NCBI GenBank assembly: GCA_042088875.1 | Contig: JBELLF010000047.1 | Span: forward strand, 1-6,944 | Direction of reading: 5' to 3' | From: Marisimplicoccus framensis_A | GTDB lineage: Bacteria; Bacteroidota; Bacteroidia; Flavobacteriales; Flavobacteriaceae | DNA: 6,944 nucleotides | Shown here: positions 1-6,323 of the stretch, in pieces | Position numbering within the stretch: the stretch's first letter is position 1 | Layout of the letters: the number at the start of each line of letters is the position of its first letter | Notes under the pieces: generated by a model | Told to the model about the DNA's origin: nothing | Seen by the model: the letters and a program-made list of their open reading frames with translations, nothing else | Database searches by the model: none | Program-made: the position numbers and the translations under genes

Positions 1-27
1 CGCATTCGACCACTCTGCCATTTCTCC
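1..27 (-). tRNA. tRNA-Ser, 5' end only (cut by window edge)
   Basis: Read on the minus strand, these bases give a seven-base acceptor strand GGAGAAA, then TG at positions 8-9, then a D-arm GCAGAGTGGTCGAATGC. This acceptor plus D-arm pattern is typical of bacterial class II tRNA-Ser. The anticodon, variable arm and 3' end lie outside the window, so the isoacceptor cannot be named. tRNA-Leu is less likely because its D-arm usually reads differently (GGTGGAATTGGTAGAC-like). A matching -7 promoter element lies ten bases upstream. Confidence 0.85.
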
Positions 28-37
28 AATTGAGTTG

Positions 38-63
38 CAAATATACATGATTTTGGTAACAAA
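38..63 (-). promoter_or_regulatory. Bacteroidota-type promoter for the tRNA gene
   Basis: On the minus strand, bases 45-38 read TATATTTG, a perfect match to the Bacteroidota -7 consensus TAnnTTTG. It ends ten bases before the first base of the tRNA, a suitable distance for a start site just upstream of a processed tRNA. A TTTG that could act as the -33 element is at 63-60, but its 14-base spacer is shorter than usual, so the upstream half is doubtful. The -7 element is the well supported part. Confidence 0.55.
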
Positions 64-82
64 AAAATATTTAAAAATTTTG
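52..82 (+). promoter_or_regulatory. Possible promoter for the TauE-family gene
   Basis: TTTG at 52-55 is followed after 19 bases by AAATTTTG at 75-82, one mismatch from the Bacteroidota -7 consensus TAnnTTTG, with normal spacing. It would give a leader of roughly 25-30 bases before the ATG at 116. A second, poorer -7 candidate, TATCTTG, is at 98-104. In sequence this AT-rich, such matches arise easily by chance. The rest of the 28-115 gap holds only AT-rich sequence, with no gene seen. Confidence 0.35.
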
Positions 83-115
83 TAAATAAAAAAGAATTAT
101 CTTGTTGTTAACATC

Positions 116-889
116 ATGTTATTAGATATAAATTCAATTTTAATTCTAGTTGGTATTGGGCTTTTTGCCGGTGTTGTTAATACACTTGCTGGTGGTGGTT
201 CATTAGTTACTTTACCTGTTTTAATCCTCTTCTTGGGTCTAGATGAAGCGACTGCTAATGGTACAAATAGATTGATGGTAATAACCGCTGCTTTTGTTGC
301 AAGTTATGGATATAGAAGTAAGGGTATTAAAACTCATCCATGGGGTCTATATTTTGGAATAGTAGCTACCTTTGGTGCTATAATAGGTGCAAGAATAGCT
401 ATTGATATTGATGGTGATACATTTAAGAGATTTCTTGCAATTATCATGATTTCAGTTGGGCTTATAATTGTCTTTAGATCTAAATCAATTGCTTCTTTTG
501 ATCTTCCTGAAAGGCTTTCGGGCAAGTATCTTCTTCTAGCCCTCATTGGATTCTTTTTTATAGGAGTTTATGGAGGTTTTTTACAAGCAGGTGTTGGTAT
601 TGTAATAATGTTACTATTGACCCAATTAAATAGAATGAACTTATTAAGAACAAATTCAGTTAAAGCATTTTCAGTATTTATATATTCTATTGCTGCAGTT
701 TTAATATTTGCTTTAGATGGAAAAATACTATGGATAGTAGGTTTTTGGATGGTTCTTGGTTCTGTTGTAGGAGCATGGTTATCTAGTAGATGGTCTGTAA
801 AGAAAGGGGATAAAATAATTAGAATTACACTTCTAATTATGGTTTCATATATGTCAGTTAAGCTTTGGCTAGATACATTCAATACTTAG
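116..889 (+). CDS. TauE/SafE-family (DUF81) membrane permease
   Basis: This is an integral inner-membrane protein of the TauE/SafE family, whose members export or import small anions such as sulfite, sulfoacetate or other organosulfur compounds; the substrate here cannot be told. The 257 residues form about eight hydrophobic segments in two related halves. The first half carries AGVVNTLAGGGSLVTLPVL (residues 18-36) and the ATANGTNR signature (46-52). The second carries a matching glycine-rich GVYGGFLQAGVGIG-like stretch (about 150-162) and RTNSVKAF (178-185). Length is normal for the family (about 250 residues). The ATG at 116 places the first helix a few residues in; the next methionine is internal, at residue 54. 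There is no Shine-Dalgarno sequence. It is the only plus-strand protein gene, stands alone, and its last 11 bases overlap the end of the convergent ribBA. Confidence 0.9.
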   Translation: MLLDINSILILVGIGLFAGVVNTLAGGGSLVTLPVLILFLGLDEATANGTNRLMVITAAFVASYGYRSKGIKTHPWGLYFGIVATFGAIIGARIAIDIDGDTFKRFLAIIMISVGLIIVFRSKSIASFDLPERLSGKYLLLALIGFFFIGVYGGFLQAGVGIVIMLLLTQLNRMNLLRTNSVKAFSVFIYSIAAVLIFALDGKILWIVGFWMVLGSVVGAWLSSRWSVKKGDKIIRITLLIMVSYMSVKLWLDTFNT

Positions 890-1985
890 AGTAATTTTCT
901 ATACTTAATCCATAGCCAGATAAACCTATTCTTGGTTTTTGTCTAGAATTTGTAAGTAAATCAATTTTTGAAATTCCAATTTCATGAAGTATTTGAGCAC
1001 CAATTCCAAAATCTCTAAAGTCAATTTTAGGTTTTTCCAAAGGCTCAATCAATGACTTTAACTTATCAATTATATTTTTTGGAGATTGACTTTGATTAAT
1101 AAAAATAATTGCCCCTTTACCTTCATCATTTATCTTTTTAAAAATTTCATTATATTTGATTTCATTAGTACCTTTCAAAATTTTGGTTACATTATTATCA
1201 TTCATGGATGAGTTGATCCTGGTTAAAATAGTCTCAAATGGTTTCCAGTTTCCAAGGGTAAGTGCAATATGAACTTGCTCATTATTTAATTGTTTAAAAG
1301 CCCTTAATCGATATTCACCAAAGTTGGTCTTTATGTTTTCATCAAAAATTTTATCAATTAAACTATCATTCTTCATCCTGTAAGCAACAAGATCTTCAAT
1401 TGAAACAATTTTAAGATTAAATTTTTTTGCAGCCTTAAATAGTTCAGGAAGTCTTGACATTGATCCATCATCATTCATAATTTCAACTATAACACCTGCT
1501 GATTTAAAACCAGCTAGTCTAGCAAAATCAATTGCTGCTTCAGTATGACCAGTTCTTCTTAATACACCACCATCTTTTGCAATTAGAGGAAAAACATGTC
1601 CTGGCCTTTGAAGATCATTGGGTTTAGTGTTATTATCAACAAGAGCTTGAACTGTCTTAGCCCTATCAGATGCTGATATCCCAGATGTTACTCCATTTCC
1701 TTTTAGATCAACAGAAACTGTGAAAGCTGTCTCTAATGGGTCTGTATTCTTGGGTACCATCTTTTCAAGATTTAGTTTAGAACATAAATTTTCTGACATT
1801 GGCACACAGATTAGACCTCTACCATGTTTAGCCATAAAATTAATTTTATCTGAATTGATTGTTTCAGCAGCAGTTATAAAATCACCCTCATTTTCACGAT
1901 TTTCATCATCAACAACAATTATTATCTCACCTTTTTTGATAGATTCTATGGCATCTTCAATTTTATCAAGCTTAATTTTATTCAT
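879..1985 (-). CDS. ribB: RibBA-like protein: DHBP synthase with a degenerate GTP cyclohydrolase II domain
   Basis: The N-terminal half (about residues 4-203) is 3,4-dihydroxy-2-butanone 4-phosphate synthase, which makes the four-carbon riboflavin precursor from ribulose 5-phosphate in the cytosol. Its active-site blocks are all present: DDENRENEGD (26-35), HGRGLICVPM (54-63), the SDRAKT region (106-111), RPGHVFPL (127-134) and RRTGHTEA (143-150). The C-terminal half (about 220-368) aligns at full length with GTP cyclohydrolase II and keeps the DFRDFGIGAQIL block (322-333), LLTN and GLSGYGL. The zinc-binding cysteines are replaced: HSEC reads NSSM (258-261) and RCDCG reads KGTNE (271-275). 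The RQEGRG loop reads NQSQSP (297-302). I infer an active RibB and an inactive RibA half. Total length, 368, is slightly under the usual 400. The ATG lies inside the end of lptG (8-base overlap), so translation is probably coupled. No FMN riboswitch is seen. It is the last gene of the block. Confidence 0.92.
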   Translation of the reverse strand: MNKIKLDKIEDAIESIKKGEIIIVVDDENRENEGDFITAAETINSDKINFMAKHGRGLICVPMSENLCSKLNLEKMVPKNTDPLETAFTVSVDLKGNGVTSGISASDRAKTVQALVDNNTKPNDLQRPGHVFPLIAKDGGVLRRTGHTEAAIDFARLAGFKSAGVIVEIMNDDGSMSRLPELFKAAKKFNLKIVSIEDLVAYRMKNDSLIDKIFDENIKTNFGEYRLRAFKQLNNEQVHIALTLGNWKPFETILTRINSSMNDNNVTKILKGTNEIKYNEIFKKINDEGKGAIIFINQSQSPKNIIDKLKSLIEPLEKPKIDFRDFGIGAQILHEIGISKIDLLTNSRQKPRIGLSGYGLSIENYSKY

Positions 1986-3417
1986 TCTTTCTTTTTATAT
2001 TTTTAAAAATTATGTAAAGTCTATCAAAGAAACTAAAATTAATACCTCTATCCATTGATACAATTTTAGTTAAATAAATTGCAAAAGGTGCAATTATAAA
2101 AGTTGAAATCCAACTTCCAATAAATGGGCTTAAAGAATTATCTTCTGCAGCATTCTTTCCAAAAACACCTATATAATGATATGTAAGAAATATAACAATT
2201 GATAATACCAAAGGTAATCCTAAACCACCCTTTCTGATGATTGCCCCAAGTGATGCACCTATTAAAAATAAAAATATACATGCAAAGATTAAGCTATATC
2301 TCTCATTGATGGTAAGCTTATGAAGATTAATGAGTTTTTGCTGTAAAAAGTAGGTCTTTTTTTTATTATCAAGTTGTCTTAAATAAATATCTACTTCGTT
2401 ATTTGCTCTTGAAAGAACACTATTAAGTTCATATGTTTTAGGATCAAGAAGAATGTCTAAAAAAGATGAATTTAAATTATAATCCAAATTCAGAATTTGA
2501 TTTGGATATAAGTCTGGTAGTTTTCTCAGAGTATGGCCAATAAAGAAATTTTTTGAAAAGACTTCAACATCTTTATAAAAGTTGATTTCTAAACTATCAG
2601 AACTAGTTTTAAGTTGATTAATTTTTTGCATTTTATAAGTTGACTTATAATTTTCCTCATCAAGATTAATATTATTAAAATCTGAAATATCAATGTTTAA
2701 AATATATTCTTCAAATGAAGCTTTAGAATAAGGATATTTCTGTTTTTCTTTAGCAGCAGATGGATTTAAGTCTTCATATCTATTGCCATTTTTTAATACT
2801 AACTGAAGATAATCATCATTTAAGTTTCTTACCTCTCCTGTTTCAGCCTTTATAACAATTCTATTTACTTCATCTTCAGAAATTGAATGAAGTATTATAT
2901 CCTCTAAAAACTGTTCATTATCTCCATACTTTCTAGAAACTTTAATATTTAAATCACCAATATCATTGAATATTCCCTCTCTGACACTTAATGTGGGTTT
3001 TAATTTGGCTAGATTCTTTCTTAAGTTATATGATTTTAGCTCTCCTAATGTTGCTACATGATTTGAAAAATAAAACGATCCTATACCTAAAAAAACATGA
3101 AAAACAAATAATGCTATCATGCTTCTGAGGATTGATATACCATTAGATTTCATCGCAATAAATTCATAATTTTCAGAAAGAGTACCATAAGTAATAAGTG
3201 ATGCAAGTAATATAGATAATGGAAGAACTAATGGAACTAATTTAGGAGAGAAGTAAATAAAAAACTTTCCTATTGTAATTATATCTAGCCCTTTACCTGC
3301 TAGCTCATCAATATAAAGCCAAAATGTTTGAATGATAAATATTAAAAAACAAATAGCAAAGACACCTATGAATCTAGTTAAGTAAAACTTTAATATGTAT
3401 TTATCTAAAATCTTCAA
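1978..3417 (-). CDS. lptG: LptF/LptG (YjgP/YjgQ) family permease
   Basis: This is an inner-membrane subunit of the LPS export ABC transporter, which passes lipopolysaccharide from the inner membrane to the periplasmic Lpt bridge. The 479 residues show the family layout: three N-terminal helices (about 14-34, 55-78 and 97-118), a periplasmic region (about 120-370), and three C-terminal helices (about 374-395, 400-418 and 432-452). The N-terminal MKILDKYILK and the LIGASLGAIIRKGGLGLPL stretch (385-403) are typical of this family. The periplasmic part holds the beta-rich domain, then a polar, partly helical insertion (about 215-370), making the protein longer than the roughly 360-residue enterobacterial LptF/G; to my knowledge long forms are usual in Bacteroidota. 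The start is TTG: a TGA stop lies two codons upstream, no in-frame ATG occurs before residue 89, and only TTG gives the conserved N-terminus. It overlaps lolA as TTGA. F versus G assignment is uncertain. Confidence 0.9.
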   Translation of the reverse strand: MKILDKYILKFYLTRFIGVFAICFLIFIIQTFWLYIDELAGKGLDIITIGKFFIYFSPKLVPLVLPLSILLASLITYGTLSENYEFIAMKSNGISILRSMIALFVFHVFLGIGSFYFSNHVATLGELKSYNLRKNLAKLKPTLSVREGIFNDIGDLNIKVSRKYGDNEQFLEDIILHSISEDEVNRIVIKAETGEVRNLNDDYLQLVLKNGNRYEDLNPSAAKEKQKYPYSKASFEEYILNIDISDFNNINLDEENYKSTYKMQKINQLKTSSDSLEINFYKDVEVFSKNFFIGHTLRKLPDLYPNQILNLDYNLNSSFLDILLDPKTYELNSVLSRANNEVDIYLRQLDNKKKTYFLQQKLINLHKLTINERYSLIFACIFLFLIGASLGAIIRKGGLGLPLVLSIVIFLTYHYIGVFGKNAAEDNSLSPFIGSWISTFIIAPFAIYLTKIVSMDRGINFSFFDRLYIIFKNIKRKNE

Positions 3418-4037
3418 TTTTCAATTATCATGTAATCTTTAAAATTATTTTTATCAAATTTAAATAAAGAAGATGGAAGAGATAAATTGAATTTATAACT
3501 TAATGTTAAAAATCTACTTAGAGTTATATTGTCTCTATTTATAATTTCAATTCTTTTTATTGACAATAAGTTTGAATCAATAACTATTCTGTATACCAAA
3601 TCTTCTTGAATAGAATTCTTTGCAATCAAATTATATGATGAATCTTGACTTTCTTCTATCCCTATTTTAAAGTCATCTTTAAAAAAATTAAAAATCTGCT
3701 TAGGGGTGAAATTAAAGAAAGTGTTTGAGTCAGATGAGATAATTACTTCTTCATTTTCATGAATAATTGTATAAAGCTTATGTCCATCATAAATCTGATC
3801 TATTTCTTCAGTATCTATAAAATATTTTTCTTTTTTGATATATAGTTCTCCGTCTATTGGGAAAAAATCATTTTCGATTTCTGATATAATTTTAAATCTA
3901 TAATTCGCGTCTTTAACATTCATTGCGTTATTCATTACTTCTTCTAATATTTTAATTCCATTATTTTGTCCATTTAGACCATAAAGACTAAATAAAACTA
4001 GTAGTAGAAATTTATTAAAATTACTTCTTGATTTCAC
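3414..4037 (-). CDS. lolA: LolA-like periplasmic outer-membrane lipoprotein carrier
   Basis: LolA receives lipoproteins released from the inner membrane by the LolCDE transporter and carries them across the periplasm. The 207-residue product begins with a Sec signal: MKSRSNFNKF, then a hydrophobic stretch LLLVLFSLYG (11-20), with likely cleavage near LNG-Q (21-24). No lipobox cysteine is present. The mature part is rich in beta strands and follows the Bacteroidota LolA pattern: GELYIKKEKYFID (63-75), YDGHKLYTI (83-91), EEVIIS (96-101), YRIVIDSNLLSIKRIEI (149-165) and the end LFKFDKNNFKDYMIIEN (191-207). The start is GTG; it is the only usual start codon between the upstream in-frame stop (TAG at 4052-4050) and the signal peptide. 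It overlaps ftsK by 17 bases and the lptG start by 4 bases. The family is weakly conserved in sequence, so the call rests on pattern, signal and neighbours together. Confidence 0.82.
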   Translation of the reverse strand: MKSRSNFNKFLLLVLFSLYGLNGQNNGIKILEEVMNNAMNVKDANYRFKIISEIENDFFPIDGELYIKKEKYFIDTEEIDQIYDGHKLYTIIHENEEVIISSDSNTFFNFTPKQIFNFFKDDFKIGIEESQDSSYNLIAKNSIQEDLVYRIVIDSNLLSIKRIEIINRDNITLSRFLTLSYKFNLSLPSSLFKFDKNNFKDYMIIEN

Positions 4038-6279
4038 TAAGCAAGTTTTCTAAAGAATTTAAGTCTGAAATTAAAACCTGTCTTGGTTTACTACCTTCAA
4101 ATGGCCCAACAATACCAGCATCTTCCATTTGATCAATTAGTCTTCCAGCTCTATTATAACCAAGTTTTAACTTTCTCTGAAGTAACGAAGCAGATCCTTG
4201 TTGATTTGTAACAATAACTCTGGCAGCTTCATCAAACATGGGATCTCTGTCTTTAATCGATATGTTTGAAGATTCGCTGTTATCATCTTTTGAAAACTCA
4301 GGTAGAATATAAGCAGATGCATAACCTGTTTGAGATCCAATATATTCGGATAATTTTTCAACCTCTGATGTATCTATAAAACCACATTGAATCCTAGTTA
4401 AATCGTTTGATTGTGAATAAAGAAGATCACCCCTACCAATTAGTTGTTCTGCACCTCCAGTATCTAAAATTGTTCTAGAATCAATTTTAGATGTTACCCT
4501 AAATGCTATCCTTGCTGGAAAATTTGCCTTAATTAATCCTGTAATAACATTTACAGATGGTCTCTGTGTAGCAATAATTAAATGAATACCTACTGCCCTT
4601 GATAGTTGTGCTAGTCTTGCAAGAGGAGTCTCAACCTCTTTTCCAGCTGTCATAATTAAATCTGCAAATTCATCAATAACTAAAACTATGTAGGGTAAAA
4701 AAGTATGACCATTTTCCGGATTTAATTTTCTTGAAATAAACTTCTCATTATATTCTTTGATATTCCTTGTCATAGCATCCTTAAGAAGCTCATATCTTTT
4801 ATCCATCTCTCTACAGAGAGAGTTAAGGGTATCAATTACTTTATCATTTTCAATTATAATAGCATCATCAGACTCTGGAAGTTTTGCTAAATAATGTCTT
4901 TCAATTTTATTAAAAATAGATAGTTCTATTTTTTTTGGATCAACTAAAACAAATTTAACTTCTGCAGGATGTTTTTTATAAAGTATTGAAGTCAAAATAG
5001 CATTAATTCCAACAGACTTACCTTGTCCAGTTGCACCAGCCATTAGTAGATGAGGCATTTTTGTTAAATCAACAATAAAAGTTTCATTACTAATGGTTTT
5101 TCCAAGAGTAATTGGAAGCTCCATATCAGATTCAATGAATTTTTTTGAGGTTAATAGAGATTTCATTGATACAATTGATTTCTTTTTATTTGGAACTTCA
5201 ATACCTATTGTCCCTTTTCCAGGAATCGGCGCTATAATTCTAATTCCTAGAGCTGAAAGTGATAATGCTATGTCATCTTCTAGGTTTTTGATCTTTGATA
5301 TACGAATACCAGCATTGGGAATAATCTCATAAAGAGTTACTGTTGGACCAATTGTAGCCTTTATTTGTTTAATTCCAATATTATAGTTTTTAAGTGTATC
5401 AACAATTCGATTCTTATTTGATTCGAGCTCTTCCTGATCTATTTTAATTGTTCCATCTCCATACTCTTTAAGAATTTCAGTATTTGGGTTTTTAAAATTT
5501 CTTAAATCAAGAGTAGGATCAAATTTTTTAGAATTAGCATTAGAAAAATCAATATTTTTTGGTGCTTTTTCTTCTTCATTTATTTCTTCAACTTCAATTG
5601 AAATATCATCAGAATCAACACTATTACTTGGTTCATGTTCAACTTTAATTAAATCATCATTAGATTTATCTTCGTCAATATAATCCTCCTTTAAATCTAA
5701 TTCAGATTTCACAATATTAGACTCTTTTGCTTTCAATAAACTTGTTATAAAATCTATAGTATTTGCTGGCGTTATATTAAATAATATGGCAATTGATATT
5801 ATAAATGAAAAGATTAGTATTAGTAATATACCTATACTTCCAATATAAGAGTCTAAAAATAAATTAACTTCAAATCCTACAAGTCCTGATTGAACTGGAA
5901 AATAACTCCTTAAATAACCACTTAAGACTGTAGTCCAGATTAATAACAACAAAAGCCAATTAATCTTTTCAAAGAGATCAAATATTTTTTTATTTAATAA
6001 AATATAGTAAGATGATACAAATAGAATTATTGGAATTATAAAGCTGGAAATTCCAAAAAGCTTATATATAAATAGGTGGCTTAAATAAGCTCCAGTTTTA
6101 CCCAGAAGATTCTCAACCTCAACATTCCTATCAAAAATCATATCAACATTACTTTGGTCTATTTTCCAATTAAAAATGTAGGAAATGAATGAAGTAAACA
6201 GAACTAGAGATGAGAATAATAAAATGTATCCAAATACAACTTTAAACTTACTCTTATTAGCTTTTTTCTTGCTATTCAT
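4021..6279 (-). CDS. ftsK: DNA translocase FtsK
   Basis: FtsK is a septum-anchored hexameric motor that pumps DNA during division and activates XerCD recombination at dif to resolve chromosome dimers. The 752 residues show an N-terminal anchor with about four membrane helices (about 14-36, 66-95, 107-121 and 147-168). A short acidic linker follows (about 185-265, rich in D, E, S and N), then the alpha-beta motor and a C-terminal gamma winged helix. The Walker A motif is GATGQGKS (415-422) and the Walker B is IVLVIDEFAD (531-540). Other conserved motor blocks are KFVLVDPKKIELS (442-454), SRAVGIHLIIATQRPS (560-575) and RIAFRVTSKIDSRTILD (590-606). The gamma domain (about 680-738) carries GYNRAGRLIDQME and ends near GSKPRQVLI, as in DNA-reading FtsK proteins. 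The linker is short, making the protein slightly compact. The ATG at 6279 gives a basic, KSKKK-like cytosolic tip before helix 1. It heads the overlapping chain ftsK-lolA-lptG-ribBA. Confidence 0.97.
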   Translation of the reverse strand: MNSKKKANKSKFKVVFGYILLFSSLVLFTSFISYIFNWKIDQSNVDMIFDRNVEVENLLGKTGAYLSHLFIYKLFGISSFIIPIILFVSSYYILLNKKIFDLFEKINWLLLLLIWTTVLSGYLRSYFPVQSGLVGFEVNLFLDSYIGSIGILLILIFSFIISIAILFNITPANTIDFITSLLKAKESNIVKSELDLKEDYIDEDKSNDDLIKVEHEPSNSVDSDDISIEVEEINEEEKAPKNIDFSNANSKKFDPTLDLRNFKNPNTEILKEYGDGTIKIDQEELESNKNRIVDTLKNYNIGIKQIKATIGPTVTLYEIIPNAGIRISKIKNLEDDIALSLSALGIRIIAPIPGKGTIGIEVPNKKKSIVSMKSLLTSKKFIESDMELPITLGKTISNETFIVDLTKMPHLLMAGATGQGKSVGINAILTSILYKKHPAEVKFVLVDPKKIELSIFNKIERHYLAKLPESDDAIIIENDKVIDTLNSLCREMDKRYELLKDAMTRNIKEYNEKFISRKLNPENGHTFLPYIVLVIDEFADLIMTAGKEVETPLARLAQLSRAVGIHLIIATQRPSVNVITGLIKANFPARIAFRVTSKIDSRTILDTGGAEQLIGRGDLLYSQSNDLTRIQCGFIDTSEVEKLSEYIGSQTGYASAYILPEFSKDDNSESSNISIKDRDPMFDEAARVIVTNQQGSASLLQRKLKLGYNRAGRLIDQMEDAGIVGPFEGSKPRQVLISDLNSLENLLSEIKK

Positions 6280-6296
6280 ACAAGTTTTGTATTTAA

Positions 6297-6312
6297 CAAA
6301 AATACAAATATG
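6297..6312 (-). promoter_or_regulatory. Possible -7 promoter element before ftsK
   Basis: The 44-base gap between nhaC and ftsK (6280-6323) contains, on the minus strand, TATTTTTG at 6304-6297. This is a full match to the Bacteroidota -7 consensus TAnnTTTG and lies 17 bases before the ftsK ATG. An overlapping near match, CATATTTG, is at 6312-6305. No TTTG or TTG stands at the expected -33 distance, which falls in AT-rich sequence at the end of nhaC. If real, it would let ftsK and its followers be transcribed separately from nhaC; otherwise read-through from nhaC is likely. Confidence 0.35.
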
Positions 6313-6323
6313 AGATTAGATAA

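Noticed and set aside
334..882. Minus-strand open frames opposite the TauE-family gene
   Set aside because: They lie wholly antisense to a clear membrane-protein gene, resemble no family I know, and have shadow-like composition.
1720..2058. Plus-strand open frame opposite the start of ribBA and the end of lptG
   Set aside because: It is antisense to two well supported genes and runs across their junction; the hydrophobic and Ser-rich content is what reverse reading of these genes gives.
1978..2060. FMN riboswitch before ribBA
   Set aside because: There is no leader: the ribBA start is inside the lptG coding region, and no FMN-aptamer-like conserved blocks are visible.
4167..4361. Small minus-strand open frame inside ftsK
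   Set aside because: It is out of frame within the conserved gamma-domain coding region of ftsK and has no recognisable motif.
5093..5332. Plus-strand open frame opposite ftsK
   Set aside because: It is antisense to the conserved motor region of ftsK; no family resemblance.
6285..6301. Short inverted repeat TTTTGT-ATTTA-ACAAAA between nhaC and ftsK, considered as a terminator or operator
   Set aside because: The six-pair stem is almost all A-T, no T tract follows on the minus strand, and such repeats are expected by chance in sequence this AT-rich. It also overlaps the putative -7 element.
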